Position numbers and translations under genes: made by a program. A DNA stretch of 37,753 nt from CAYZHV01 sp046541355 (GTDB taxonomy: Bacteria > Spirochaetota > Spirochaetia > DSM-27196 > Alkalispirochaetaceae). Each line of letters starts with the position of its first letter. Positions within the stretch are counted from its first letter, which is position 1. The stretch is taken from NCBI GenBank assembly GCA_046541355.1, contig JBKHDM010000024.1, forward strand, positions 1 through 37,753. Direction: 5' to 3'. Below the pieces are notes generated by a model, which had not been told where the DNA came from, ran no database searches, and worked only from the letters and a program-made list of their open reading frames with translations. Below are positions 1 to 9,285 of this stretch, one piece after another.

Positions 1-810
1 CGGCGCCGGGGGCGGATCGGTCAGTTCGTCTGCCGCGATCGTCACGCTCTTTGCGCTGACCAGGTGGTCGTAGATTTGCACCGCCTCGTAGACGGCGGGA
101 TAATCAACGCTGTTGTTGCTCAGCACCACCTCGAGGTAGTAGAGCCCAGAGGGCAGAGCGGTGTTGATCACAAGATCGCCGGAGGCGATGTCGACGGTAT
201 AGTCGGTGCCTGACATGAGGCCGATGTCGGTTCCGTTACCGAGAGGGGATGTGGGGTCGGTTATCTGGCCGAAGAGAATAACCTGTGCAGAGTCTACCTC
301 CGCCGCAGGCCAGGAGAGGTTGTACTGAAAGCGGCCACTCGCTCCGCTCTGGACGGCAGAGAGCGCAACAGCCACAGATGCCCCCGTCCCGGTAACCGTA
401 ACCTCCGTCGGTGCGGACCTGCCGATAAGCTGGTCCGAGCTATTGTAAGCGCGCACCGTCAGGTTCCAGGTTGTCGCGGGAACGCCCGGGAAGGTGTATG
501 GAAATGCTCCTGAGGGGACGTTCGTATCGCTTATGTCTCCGAAGTTTGCCGCCGGGTCCTCGAGGAGGATCGAGTAGTAGGCGGTGTTTGCCGCAAGGGC
601 GCCGGCCCCGGGGGAGACGGTGCTCGCACCGATGCCGCCGAGGGAGACGGTGAGGCTGCCGGTCGGGCTGCTCTGGGGAGCGGTCGTGGCGCCTCCACCG
701 GAGGAGTCCGAACCCCCGCCTAAGGGGTTGATACACGCCGAGAGAAGCAGGACCAGGCCAACCGCCCCGGCGAGGAGGGCGCCCCGGGGCGCCCCTTTAG
801 TTGGTGACAT
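1..810 (-). CDS. Lipoprotein, C-terminus outside window (partial)
   Basis: The frame is open from an ATG at 810 to the window edge, giving 270 codons without a stop. The N-terminus is a lipoprotein signal: short basic region, hydrophobic core and a lipobox ending LLLSAC with Cys26. A Gly/Ser-rich linker (about residues 30-45) follows, then Thr/Ser/Val-rich beta-type sequence resembling stacked immunoglobulin-like or fibronectin-like domains, with no catalytic motif seen. The start overlaps the last 14 bases of the upstream lipoprotein gene, so the two are probably co-transcribed and translationally linked. The product is probably anchored in an outer or inner membrane leaflet facing the periplasm or surface. 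I do not recognise a specific family; the lipoprotein call is secure, the role unknown. Confidence 0.8.
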   Translation of the reverse strand, partial: MSPTKGAPRGALLAGAVGLVLLLSACINPLGGGSDSSGGGATTAPQSSPTGSLTVSLGGIGASTVSPGAGALAANTAYYSILLEDPAANFGDISDTNVPSGAFPYTFPGVPATTWNLTVRAYNSSDQLIGRSAPTEVTVTGTGASVAVALSAVQSGASGRFQYNLSWPAAEVDSAQVILFGQITDPTSPLGNGTDIGLMSGTDYTVDIASGDLVINTALPSGLYYLEVVLSNNSVDYPAVYEAVQIYDHLVSAKSVTIAADELTDPPPAP

Positions 811-2401
811 CAAAGTACAACTCCGCTGAATAGAGCTGAGGGTTACCCGCCCCGTCCAATACAGTGTAGAAGAGCTGCAGCCGGTAGGTTCCCGCGAGGA
901 GTGGTGGATCCAGATCCGCCGGTGTAAAGGAGATGTCGTTGTCGGTGCCCCGGGAGACGCCGTCCACGTACCAGTTGTAACTCTCCACCGTAAAGGCCGG
1001 GGCTACCGAGGCGTTGAAGGTACCGGTCGTCCGATCCACCGAGGTGTCTCCGGTGAGGTTGATAACCAGATCCTCCGGCTCATCGAGGGTGATGGAGATA
1101 TCCAGGTCTCCCCCGGGGACGACCTCGGTCCCGCCGGCGAGGATTCCGTCGAAGGACTCGTATCCGTACTTGTCGATAGCCCGTACCGTTACCGTGTAGG
1201 GAGTCGCTTCCCCGGTCGGAAGGTCCGCCGAGGGGGTAAAGCTCGTCCCGGTTACCACTGTGTCGATCCCGGCGAAGCCCACCGGCCCATCACCGATCAG
1301 CACGCGGTAGCTGCCCTCACCGGCGGTTGTGTTGGTCCAGCTCCAGGTCGGAGTCTGGTCCGCGGTAACCGAAGGTCCGGAGACCGTGGGAGCGCCGATG
1401 TCCTGAGCAACTCTAACTCCGGTAGGTCCAAAGCTCGTGTTCCCCGCAGCGTCCCGTTCCCCGGCGCTGAGCCCGCTCAAGGTGGGAAGTTCGCTTAAGC
1501 CGGCGAGGGTGACGTCGGTGCCGGCGAGAACGCCGGGATTGAGGTCACCCCCGCCGTACTCCCAGTCGGTTACGCCGCTTCCGCCCCCGCCCAGGACGCT
1601 TCTCATCTGAAACTCCAGGAAATTGCTATGTGTAATGACCTCCCCTGTCTCCTGAATGTAGCTTCCCCCGGTGGTTCGGAAAAAGATGTCAGGTATCGGC
1701 GGCGGCACGGTGTCGATCTGTACAACGTGGGAGCCCGCGGCGGTCCACCCCCCAAGGACCTGCTCCTGCTGCACATAGAGCGTGTAGGTCCCGTCTTCGA
1801 GGGGCGCGGGGGTGTAGATTTGCCCCGTCGTCTCAGTCCAGTTCGACTGGTCGAAGCTGTAGCGCCAGTTCGCGAGGACGTCGTCGGTTCCTATGTCGGT
1901 CCAATCCCAACCTGGAGTCGTGTCGTTTACGGGGGTTCCGGAGAAAATTGCTGTAGGGGTCCCGTTTACTATCGCCTCGGCGGTGACAACCGGCGCCGGG
2001 GGAAGGTCGATAACGATACGAAAGGTCGTAGAGGCGGATGCGGACCAGTTGCCGGCGATGTCCCGCTCCTGCACCTCAAAACGGTACTCCCCGAGGGAGT
2101 CTACCTCGTTGAGATAGAGCGGTGGCGGGGTGACGGTGGTTGTCCAGGGGCCGCCGTTGATCCTCCAGCGAAAGACCCCGGTCCCGCCGTTTCCCCCGCT
2201 CGACCAGTTCATGATGGGAGGAAGGTCTGTGTCGATGTCGAGATAGAGAGCCCCTCCAACCGACGGATCTCCGGGCGGCTCGAGGTCGAAGCTCTCCGAA
2301 ACTGACGGTGCAACATCGGTCGGGGCGGTTACAAGCTGCTCGCAGCTTGCCAGGAGGAGTGTGACGGAGAGAATCCCCAAAAAAAATACGCCTTTTGCCA
2401 T
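797..2401 (-). CDS. Lipoprotein with repeated Ig-like/fibronectin-like domains
   Basis: The 534-residue product begins with a lipoprotein signal ending LLLASC (Cys20). The rest is Asp/Thr/Pro-rich beta sequence. Recurrent segments follow the pattern 'D(x)TP(x)W(x)WT', for example near residues 165 and 350, and 'YTLYVQ' or 'YTVTVRA' strands, as in bacterial Ig-like repeat proteins of cell surfaces. No enzyme motif is visible. A GAGGG element lies about 9 bases before the ATG. It is the first gene of a minus-strand pair with the partial lipoprotein (14-base overlap) and diverges from the coiled-coil gene at 2598. A surface adhesin or structural lipoprotein is plausible but inferred only from composition. 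Confidence 0.82.
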   Translation of the reverse strand: MAKGVFFLGILSVTLLLASCEQLVTAPTDVAPSVSESFDLEPPGDPSVGGALYLDIDTDLPPIMNWSSGGNGGTGVFRWRINGGPWTTTVTPPPLYLNEVDSLGEYRFEVQERDIAGNWSASASTTFRIVIDLPPAPVVTAEAIVNGTPTAIFSGTPVNDTTPGWDWTDIGTDDVLANWRYSFDQSNWTETTGQIYTPAPLEDGTYTLYVQQEQVLGGWTAAGSHVVQIDTVPPPIPDIFFRTTGGSYIQETGEVITHSNFLEFQMRSVLGGGGSGVTDWEYGGGDLNPGVLAGTDVTLAGLSELPTLSGLSAGERDAAGNTSFGPTGVRVAQDIGAPTVSGPSVTADQTPTWSWTNTTAGEGSYRVLIGDGPVGFAGIDTVVTGTSFTPSADLPTGEATPYTVTVRAIDKYGYESFDGILAGGTEVVPGGDLDISITLDEPEDLVINLTGDTSVDRTTGTFNASVAPAFTVESYNWYVDGVSRGTDNDISFTPADLDPPLLAGTYRLQLFYTVLDGAGNPQLYSAELYFDVTN

Positions 2402-2546
2402 ACGTCTGCACCCTCGCGTGATCGTTCTGCCAAAGAGCCGGCGTTCTGGCTTGACCGTAGAAGAAGACCAATGCCGCTATTCCTGAATCTTACCGTATAA
2501 CTAACCATTTTTCACGCGTCGGGAAAGAGAAAAAGGAAAAAAGGAC

Positions 2547-2575
2547 TTGAACTGCCGTCTGCGAGGGCGGATAGT
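2547..2575 (+). promoter_or_regulatory. Possible sigma-70 promoter for the coiled-coil gene
   Basis: TTGAAC (2547-2552) is followed after 17 bases by GATAGT (2570-2575). This gives a short leader before the GGAGGA ribosome site at 2583. The matches are moderate, and it sits just where an alternative TTG start for the gene would lie. Confidence 0.3.
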
Positions 2576-2597
2576 TTTATCCGGAGGAGATGGATGT

Positions 2598-4859
2598 ATG
2601 AGTGATCCTGTCGATTTTCCGGGCGGAGAGAGTGCGGGTATCTCAGAGGTGGATCAGCGGGAGATCCGGGCGGAGATAGAACGGGTTGCCGCGGAGAATC
2701 GGATCAAGATCTCTCCGGAGCTCCTCAGCTACTCCCCGGAGCGAAACGGTGCTCTCTTCCCTCTGCTTATAAACCTCGCCGGGGTTCTTCTTCTTGCAGG
2801 AGGGCTCGCAGCCCTCTTCTTTCTCTTCCAGAGCGACGAGGAGACGATCAGGAGCGCCGAGCAGTCGGTAACCGCTACGGAGAGCCGCCTTATCCAGGAG
2901 ATCCGTCGGGAGACTGAGGCGCGCCTGGGGGAGAAGGAGGCGGAGATCGAGCAGATTGTCGCCCGCCTCGAGTCGATCGACCAGGAGCGCCTCGCCCTCG
3001 CTCAGGACATGGAGGGCCAGATTTCCCGACGCATTGACGAGCTCGAGCGTCAGTTCGAGGCGGAGCTCGAGTCCGAGCGCCGACGCCTTGAGGCGCTCAA
3101 CCTCTCGGAGGCGGAGGTCGAGGCGAGACTCGCGGAGTTCGAGGCGGAGAAGCGTCAGGAGTACAACGAGCGGATCGCCCAGTTCCGGGAGCGGATGGTC
3201 GCAGAGCGGCAGCGCCTCGAAGAGGATCTCGACGTCCTCGAGCGGCAGTTCAGCCGGACCCTCGCGCAGGCGAACCAGGAGCGTCAGGCGATACTCCAGG
3301 AGAGCGAGGCACGGATCGGCGAGATCCAGAACGAGTTCGAGGCGCGCCTCGCCCTCTCGGAGGCGGAGCTCACCGAGGCGCAGCGGGAGCTCACCCGACT
3401 CTCCCAGTCCCGGGAGCGGGAAAGCCTCGTCCGGGGACAGGTAACCGGCCTGTACGCCTCGGTCTCCGAGGACATCCAGAACAACGAGTACGAGAGTGCC
3501 CTCAGCCGACTCGACACCCTCGAAGCGCTCCTCAATGAGGCTTCAACCATCCAGGTCGAGGCGCTCCGGGAGGAGCGGGGTGCGAATCTCTTTCTCCTGC
3601 GGACCTTGCGGGACTACATTGAAACCATCCAGCAGACGACCAACCCCGAGACCATTGCGCGACTCGGCGAAGCTAACCTCCTCCGGGAGGTCGAGTCACT
3701 CAACCTCGAGGCTGAACAGGCTCTCGCCGCGGGGGATGAGCAGCTCGCGGCAAACCTCTACCGCCAGGCGGTTGAGACGATTCCCGCTGTCGCCGAAAGC
3801 TACGGTTTTATCGAGGCTCGCCGCCTGGGAGCCGGCGAGGGTGCCCTCGCCGCGGATGAACAAGCCGCCGAGGCGCTCATCGTCGAGGCCGAAGCCGCCC
3901 TTGAAGCGGACGAGCCGAGCCAGGCTATCGACGCCTACACCCTGCTTTTGCAGCTCTATCCAACCTCCCGGTTCCGGGGGGACGCGGTATCAGGACTGCG
4001 TTCTACCCTCGAGAGGGTAGAGGAGGATCTGGAGGCGGAGATCCTCGCCCTCACCGTCGAGCAGGGGGCGCTCGAGGCGGCGCTCGAGGAATCCGGCGGG
4101 GCCGAAACTGAGCAGATCGCCTCCTTGAGGGAGGAGGTTTCGAGTCTTGATACCCGGAACCAGCAGCTCGAGCGGCAGGTCGCCACACTCACCGCCCAGC
4201 GAGAGAGCCTCGAGACCCAGCGGGAGAGTCTCCGGGGGCAGATCGCCACCTTGCAGGAGCAGCGGGACCAGCGGCAGGGACGTATTGTGGAGCTCCAGGA
4301 GCAGGTCGATACCCTCGACAGTGAGATCAGCCGGCTCGAGGCATCGATTACCGAGCGGGACGAGGCGCTCGCCGAGAGTCGGCGGAGCGAGGCGAGGTTG
4401 CGGGGGCAGCTTGCGGCGGTTCAAGCCGGAGAGGGTGGGGACGCCGTGGACCCGACGCTCCTCGCTGAGCTCGACCGACTCCGGGAGGTGGAGGAGCAGC
4501 TCGACCAGGCTGAAAACCTCTACGCCTCCTACCAGAGCGTTGCTGCGACCCTTCCCGCCCAGCCCCAGGACGTTGATCTGCTCGAGTCCCGGCTCCGGCT
4601 CGACGAGTTTCTCGGTTCAACAGCCGTAGCACGCTTTTTCCCGGACCTCCTTGATGAGGTGCGGCGGTATGAGGAGGCGTACCAGCGCAGCGGACGGGAG
4701 AACGCCATGGTTGAGATGGCGGACCTGGTCTATGAGCTTTCCCTCCTCGGCGACTCGACGGAGCGGCTCGCACGGATTCGCAGCGAGCGGGCCACGGCGG
4801 ACCAGGAGCTGCTGCGGGACTTTCTCGACGAACTCGAGCTCCTGCTCGCGGAGGGATAG
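2598..4859 (+). CDS. Membrane-anchored long coiled-coil protein
   Basis: The start is ATG 2598, with GGAGGA 9 bases upstream; the frame is also open back to a TTG at 2547, which lacks a ribosome site. The 753-residue product has a short cytoplasmic-type N-terminus and one strong membrane segment (about residues 53-77). The remainder is almost wholly Glu/Arg/Leu/Gln-rich heptad sequence (about 80-300 and 430-600). Between them, TPR-like helices occur near 'AANLYRQAVE' and 'AIDAYTLLLQLYP'. The C-terminus (about 620-753) is helical but less repetitive. It resembles spirochaetal filament or scaffold-like coiled-coil proteins. No catalytic motif is seen. It stands alone between divergent and convergent neighbours. 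An envelope-spanning or polar scaffold role is inference. Confidence 0.85.
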   Translation: MSDPVDFPGGESAGISEVDQREIRAEIERVAAENRIKISPELLSYSPERNGALFPLLINLAGVLLLAGGLAALFFLFQSDEETIRSAEQSVTATESRLIQEIRRETEARLGEKEAEIEQIVARLESIDQERLALAQDMEGQISRRIDELERQFEAELESERRRLEALNLSEAEVEARLAEFEAEKRQEYNERIAQFRERMVAERQRLEEDLDVLERQFSRTLAQANQERQAILQESEARIGEIQNEFEARLALSEAELTEAQRELTRLSQSRERESLVRGQVTGLYASVSEDIQNNEYESALSRLDTLEALLNEASTIQVEALREERGANLFLLRTLRDYIETIQQTTNPETIARLGEANLLREVESLNLEAEQALAAGDEQLAANLYRQAVETIPAVAESYGFIEARRLGAGEGALAADEQAAEALIVEAEAALEADEPSQAIDAYTLLLQLYPTSRFRGDAVSGLRSTLERVEEDLEAEILALTVEQGALEAALEESGGAETEQIASLREEVSSLDTRNQQLERQVATLTAQRESLETQRESLRGQIATLQEQRDQRQGRIVELQEQVDTLDSEISRLEASITERDEALAESRRSEARLRGQLAAVQAGEGGDAVDPTLLAELDRLREVEEQLDQAENLYASYQSVAATLPAQPQDVDLLESRLRLDEFLGSTAVARFFPDLLDEVRRYEEAYQRSGRENAMVEMADLVYELSLLGDSTERLARIRSERATADQELLRDFLDELELLLAEG

Positions 4860-4882
4860 AACGCCGCCGGTACCGACGGCTC

Positions 4883-5956
4883 CTACCAGGCGTAGAGGGT
4901 GGCCGTGGCGCTCGGGTCGGGGATGCCGGAGGCAGTGCCCACGGCGGTGAGGAGTTCCACCACCGAGCTCCCCGACCAGTATCTGCCGATGGCGCGGACG
5001 CTTCCCGCGTTCCAACGGTTGATCTCGCCCCCATCGCTGTCGTACTCGATGAGCTCACTGCCGGCCCGGGCGATGAGGGTCCCGTTGATCCTGACGTACT
5101 GCGCCGCCCCTGCGAGGGTGATCGTCGCGAGGGTTGCGGGCGGGTCCGAGGTGGACCAGCGGTAGGTGATCAGGTTCTCATCATCCTGTACGGTAAAGTA
5201 GGTGAGCCCGTTATCCGGGTCTACCACGAGGGACCCGTTGTAGATGAGGATGTCGTCGGTGAGGTTCGGGAGGTTAAAGATCCCACCCGCCGGATAGGTG
5301 GGAGCGGATACGGTTCCGTTGCCGTTCAGTGTAAATCTAGCCTCCTTGAAGCTCGAGGCGTCGTTCCGGCGGGCAAGGACCCCCATGACGTCGGTGCCGT
5401 CGGGCTCAGACCAGAAGTGGAGCCCCACGATGTTCGGATCCTCTCCGCCGAACTCCGCCGAAAGCAGGGGCGGAAGCGCTGTCTCGTTTACCAGACCCGT
5501 GGGATCCCAGGCTGACAGGTTGTTGAAATACTGGTTTGCCTCGGCGACGAAGAGCGGTGGGGTCGCTCCCACACTGCCCGTACCGACTGCCCAGGCGGCG
5601 TAGGGATCAACGGTCTGCTCAGTCTCGAAGTTCGTCGATAGGATCTGTTCGGCCCCGGAAGCGGTAAAGTGATAGATCGAGAGGGTGTCCCCCGAAACCT
5701 GCGTCATGTAGCCGCCGGAGCCAAAGCCGAGATAGGGAAAGAACTCTCCCGTGGGAGGTTCATCCTCCGCAAACTCGATTCCCCCGGGGCCGACCACGGC
5801 GAGTTCGGTGAGCTCCCGGGCGAGGAGGGCACCGGCCACCGCGTCTTCGTCGTAGGGAACCAGGTAACAGCCGATGAGCAACGGCAGCAGCCCGATAAGC
5901 AGTAATTGTTGCAGGGCGGCGCCGAGGCGCCGGGCAGGTCGCTCGCGTGTTCTCAT
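4883..5956 (-). CDS. Lipoprotein, possible beta-propeller fold
   Basis: The ATG at 5956 forms an ATGA overlap with the stop of the PEGA-domain gene upstream and has a GGGAGG site 8 bases before it. An in-frame ATG 42 bases further upstream is less likely. The 357-residue product has a basic N-terminus, a long hydrophobic core and the lipobox LLIGC (Cys30). The rest is Gly/Thr/Asn-rich beta sequence with several 'D(x)G..Y/W' turns, suggestive of a propeller or Ig-type fold. No family is recognised. As the last gene of the cyclase operon it probably acts in the same envelope process as the barrel proteins upstream. Its own function cannot be read from sequence. Confidence 0.82.
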   Translation of the reverse strand: MRTRERPARRLGAALQQLLLIGLLPLLIGCYLVPYDEDAVAGALLARELTELAVVGPGGIEFAEDEPPTGEFFPYLGFGSGGYMTQVSGDTLSIYHFTASGAEQILSTNFETEQTVDPYAAWAVGTGSVGATPPLFVAEANQYFNNLSAWDPTGLVNETALPPLLSAEFGGEDPNIVGLHFWSEPDGTDVMGVLARRNDASSFKEARFTLNGNGTVSAPTYPAGGIFNLPNLTDDILIYNGSLVVDPDNGLTYFTVQDDENLITYRWSTSDPPATLATITLAGAAQYVRINGTLIARAGSELIEYDSDGGEINRWNAGSVRAIGRYWSGSSVVELLTAVGTASGIPDPSATATLYAW

Positions 5957-7167
5957 AGGGCGAACCTCCCGCCGAGGTAGAGGAGTGCCGGGTTCCATAG
6001 AATCGGTGTTGCGCCGAAGCGGTAGTGGAACGGGTAACCTGCGAGGAAACTCTCCGCCGCTATGAAGTAAAAACGGCTCTCTATACGGCTTGAGAGATAG
6101 AACCGCTCGGACAGCTCGAGCTGTCCTCCGCCACGCAGGGCAAATGAAGCGGGGAGGACCGGATCAAAGCCGAACTGTTCCTCCCCGTGGTGGAACCGGC
6201 CGGTAAGCTGCCCTCCGAGGTAAGGGCGCAACAGCGTGTCCCGCCCCCGGAGGTAGAGATCCCCGGCGGCGCTTAACTCACTGACAGGAGTGTTGGAAAA
6301 GAGCCTCCAGTCATCGTCATAGGCGAGGTTTGTTCCCCGCAAGGGGGTGAAGGTTACTAATCGGGTGTTGATCTCCCCGCTCAGGTAGAGCTGCGTATCC
6401 CGAACAAACCTCCCGGCGCCGATCACCGGAGATGAGAGGCCGATCACGCCGAGCTCCACCATCCAGACAGGATACCGTTGGAGGTCGATCGTGACCTCAA
6501 GAGGTTCCCGCCGGAGAAACACCGTGGTCTCCTCGCTCCGATACCCCTCCCGACTCGATCGAAGCTCGTAGTTGCGCATGTTACGGAGTTCCGCCTCCAG
6601 GATTCCTCGGCTGTCGGCCGCACCGAGGAGCTGGGCTCCAAAGCTGACCGTCGCCCCCGGTTCGGTGCGCACCGTAAGGATCGAAAAAGGTCGAAACCGT
6701 TGGATCGGTCCGGAGAGCTCGGCGACCAGCTCCTCCCAGCTCCGGGAGCGTAGATACCGGCCGAGTCGTTCTACGACCACCTGCTGCTCCAGGGAGGCGA
6801 TCTGCTGCCTCCCCCGCACATCGTAGAGCTCGGCGGTGATGAGGTTTCCCTCCTCGTCGGCGCCGGAGGTCCGGACCCTGAGGTGAAGGAGGAGATCGAG
6901 GATCTGCGCTTCCGCCCGCTCCAGATCAGGCTCGCCTTCCACCAGCAACCCTCGAGCGTCTACAAAGAGCGCCTCCGGGTGGCTTGAAGCAAGAATATTA
7001 ACAGCGCTCCCGAGGAGCCTCCGCAGTAACTGTTGATCCTCCTCGCTGGTACCGAGGACGCCGACCCGGGTGCGTTCATCCGGTGGCGCCTGGGCTGCGA
7101 CCGTAGGGGGGACGGCGGACAGGAGCAAAAGGAGCAAAAAAAGCAGGGAGAAAGCCTTTACCACCAC
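5953..7167 (-). CDS. PEGA-domain envelope protein with C-terminal barrel-like region
   Basis: Starts at GTG 7167, with GAGG 7 bases upstream, overlapping the preceding lipoprotein gene by 10 bases. The product is 404 residues. A cleavable signal peptide has its core at about residues 5-25 with an AxA-type end. An alpha/beta N-domain (about 33-155) resembles the periplasmic domains that precede PEGA repeats. A PEGA domain (about 162-231) is shown by 'VRTEPGATVSFG' and the later 'SREGYRSEE'. The C-terminal 170 residues alternate polar and aromatic residues (YLGGQLTGRF and similar) and end in Leu, as expected for an outer-membrane beta-barrel. It shares this three-part plan with the gene at 8165. 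Binding of peptidoglycan or polysaccharide by the PEGA domain is family inference. Confidence 0.85.
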   Translation of the reverse strand: MVVKAFSLLFLLLLLLSAVPPTVAAQAPPDERTRVGVLGTSEEDQQLLRRLLGSAVNILASSHPEALFVDARGLLVEGEPDLERAEAQILDLLLHLRVRTSGADEEGNLITAELYDVRGRQQIASLEQQVVVERLGRYLRSRSWEELVAELSGPIQRFRPFSILTVRTEPGATVSFGAQLLGAADSRGILEAELRNMRNYELRSSREGYRSEETTVFLRREPLEVTIDLQRYPVWMVELGVIGLSSPVIGAGRFVRDTQLYLSGEINTRLVTFTPLRGTNLAYDDDWRLFSNTPVSELSAAGDLYLRGRDTLLRPYLGGQLTGRFHHGEEQFGFDPVLPASFALRGGGQLELSERFYLSSRIESRFYFIAAESFLAGYPFHYRFGATPILWNPALLYLGGRFAL

Positions 7168-8171
7168 GGGGCAACCTCGTAGATGCGGCGCCGCTCCCGG
7201 TCAAGGAGGAGATAACTCCTGCCGGTAACAAAGAAAGCGGGGCGGTAGCGCTCGAGAAACTCCTGGTCCTGGAATCTGCCGGGGTCGAAATGGTCGAGTT
7301 TATCCCCGGTGGCGGAATCAAATCGGGTGAACCGGGAGGTTTCCTCATCCCAGGAGATAATCCCCTCCCAGGTTTTGATCGCCGTCTCAGCTCGGCCGCC
7401 GGATATGCGAACCGTGGGAAACGCCGAGGCCCCAGGGTCGGTGTCGTTAAAAAGCGGTCCTGAGAGCGTCGGAAGCTCGCTCACCGGAATTTCGGTTACA
7501 TAGCGGCCCGCCTCGAAGTTACCGGTTATGACCACGATATACCGCGCTCCCTCCTCGTCGAGGTAGTCGTGGACAAAGACCTCACCTGTTTGGAAAACCG
7601 TACCCGAGGCGAGGGTAACATCGTTGGTTGTAAGGGAGATGAAGCTGTTGTTGAACTCCTCTATCTGTATCGAGTTTTCCACGCCCCCTGACTGGACCAC
7701 GTAGTAGTTGCCCCCGATCTGAGTACCGGTAAAGTAGGTCGCGTCGGGGGCGGTGGTGTTGGTGATCGAAGCGGTATCGGGATTGTACAGCAGATTGCCG
7801 AGAATCAGCTCGCCGCTCTCGGTTACCAGGCCACCGAGAGGGAGGCGTACCGGAAACTCGTCGTTTCGCTCCAGCCGCAAGGAGAGTCCGTCATCGATCA
7901 GCAGCAGCTCATCGTTGTCCGCCCGGCGCTGGGCGCGGGCAAACAGAGCGAGGTAGCCGACCCCATCCTCGGTGAGGACGCGGACTTCAACCTCTTTGAG
8001 GGGGTCGGGAATCCTTCCGTCGACGTCGAGTTCCCCCAGAGTGTAGCTCAGGTACGCCTCCACCGGGGTCGTCTGGACGATCTCACAGGAGAGTAGCAGC
8101 AGCGTAAGCAGCCCAGAAAGCAGCAGGCGTAGCCGCCGGCGCGGGGGTGCCTGAGCCGTCTGCCTTACCAT
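7158..8171 (-). CDS. Lipoprotein of unknown function
   Basis: The 337-residue product begins at ATG 8171 and overlaps the upstream barrel gene by 7 bases and the downstream PEGA gene by 10 bases, so all are one operon. The signal has an Arg-rich start, a hydrophobic core and the lipobox LLLLSC (Cys29). The mature part is acidic beta sequence with many 'D(x)T', 'SG' and 'YIVV' strands and a 'YLLLDRERRRIYEV' segment near the C-terminus that looks like a propeller blade. No catalytic residues or known family are recognised. Its place between two barrel-type proteins suggests a periplasmic or surface partner of those barrels, which is inference from gene order only. Confidence 0.82.
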   Translation of the reverse strand: MVRQTAQAPPRRRLRLLLSGLLTLLLLSCEIVQTTPVEAYLSYTLGELDVDGRIPDPLKEVEVRVLTEDGVGYLALFARAQRRADNDELLLIDDGLSLRLERNDEFPVRLPLGGLVTESGELILGNLLYNPDTASITNTTAPDATYFTGTQIGGNYYVVQSGGVENSIQIEEFNNSFISLTTNDVTLASGTVFQTGEVFVHDYLDEEGARYIVVITGNFEAGRYVTEIPVSELPTLSGPLFNDTDPGASAFPTVRISGGRAETAIKTWEGIISWDEETSRFTRFDSATGDKLDHFDPGRFQDQEFLERYRPAFFVTGRSYLLLDRERRRIYEVAPWW

Positions 8172-9283
8172 ACGTAGCGCACCCCCAGGGAGAGAGCCTG
8201 GCTGAAGTACGGGTCGCTTACCCCCTCGGGAACCAGATTAAAGTTCCCCGGGAGGACGTAATTGGCGCCGAGTCGGAGAAACGGCACAAAGCGGCGCAGC
8301 TTGTACTCGAGGGTCAGGTTTACCAGATTGAGATAGGGGTCGACAAAGGAGGTGATCTCCGGGCCCGGGAGGGAGACCATGACGCCCGCACCGGTCCCGA
8401 GAGAGTAGCGGAACCTTCGGCTCGCCGAACCCGGTCTGACGCCGATGAGGAAGCGGTTGTCGAGGTGGAGTATCGTCTGGGGCATACCGTAGCCCGACAG
8501 AAAGATGTCGCTCTCAGCGGAGATATAGAACCGGTCCGGCACCGGATACCAGCGCCCGCCGACGCCGACGCCGACCATCCGTCCAAAAGAGTAGCGCAGC
8601 GAAGCCGCGAACCGTTCGAGTTCCGGCAGATCGGGAATGACGATCGGCTCGGAAAGGTCGGTTACGACCACCGTCTCCTGGAGTTCCTCGGAGAAGGGCG
8701 CAGAAAAGGCGATCGGAAGCGTTGTGCCCAGGGCGACGGTGAGCTCCTCGCTCAACGCCTCGGGCTCCTCCGTCGCAAGCAGCTGCTCCCCGGTATTGAG
8801 GTAGACGAGTATCGGACGGTTATCCTGGTTTACGAACCTGAGCTCCCGGGTCTCGGGAATCGGGACGTACGGGTTGCCTGACTCGAGATAGCCTGCATAG
8901 CGGGATAGCTCCTCCTCGAGGACCGACAGGAGTGCGTCCACCGAGTTGAGGAGGGTCACGTTGGTCCGTCCCGAGCCGTTGACCCCGGCAACCAGGCTTC
9001 CCGAGGCGGCGTCGAAGGCGGAGATGGACAGATGGAGCCTCGGCGGGTAGGCAGCGGACTCGATGCGTACATCCAGGTCCGCCTCCGCCTCTACCGTCTC
9101 AAAGCCGAACTGCCGCAGGGAGAGCGCGACGGCGTCGGCGACCACCCGGTTGTACCGCTGCTCGAGGAGATCCTCGACCTCCGGCACCGAGACCCGGGCG
9201 GTGAGGGTCTCGGCGATTGCGACCTCTATCGAGAGGACCGAGGTGATCAGTGAAAGTAGCAGCAGAGCCCTCAGCCGATGCAC
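8165..9283 (-). CDS. Envelope protein with alpha/beta N-domain and C-terminal barrel
   Basis: I place the start at GTG 9283, which has GGAG 8 bases upstream. GTG 9289 (GTGA overlap with the cyclase stop) and ATG 9319 are alternatives in the same frame. The 372-residue product has a signal peptide (about residues 1-23, ending IAxA). An N-domain (about 25-150) has the look of a TolB-N or FlgO-like fold. A short beta linker (about 150-220) begins 'ELRFVNQDNRPILVYLN', PEGA-like in position. The C-terminal 150 residues alternate like an outer-membrane barrel and end in Trp, a typical barrel end. It lies directly after the adenylate cyclase. The function is unknown; the barrel is inferred from composition. 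Confidence 0.8.
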   Translation of the reverse strand: MHRLRALLLLSLITSVLSIEVAIAETLTARVSVPEVEDLLEQRYNRVVADAVALSLRQFGFETVEAEADLDVRIESAAYPPRLHLSISAFDAASGSLVAGVNGSGRTNVTLLNSVDALLSVLEEELSRYAGYLESGNPYVPIPETRELRFVNQDNRPILVYLNTGEQLLATEEPEALSEELTVALGTTLPIAFSAPFSEELQETVVVTDLSEPIVIPDLPELERFAASLRYSFGRMVGVGVGGRWYPVPDRFYISAESDIFLSGYGMPQTILHLDNRFLIGVRPGSASRRFRYSLGTGAGVMVSLPGPEITSFVDPYLNLVNLTLEYKLRRFVPFLRLGANYVLPGNFNLVPEGVSDPYFSQALSLGVRYVW

Positions 9284-9285
9284 CC

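Noticed and set aside
2547..2597. TTG start extending the coiled-coil gene by 17 codons
   Set aside because: No ribosome site precedes the TTG, while ATG 2598 has GGAGGA at good spacing; the extension may overlap the promoter.
4863..4880. Near-palindrome around GGTACC between convergent genes
   Set aside because: One mismatch and no T run on either strand; too weak to call a terminator.
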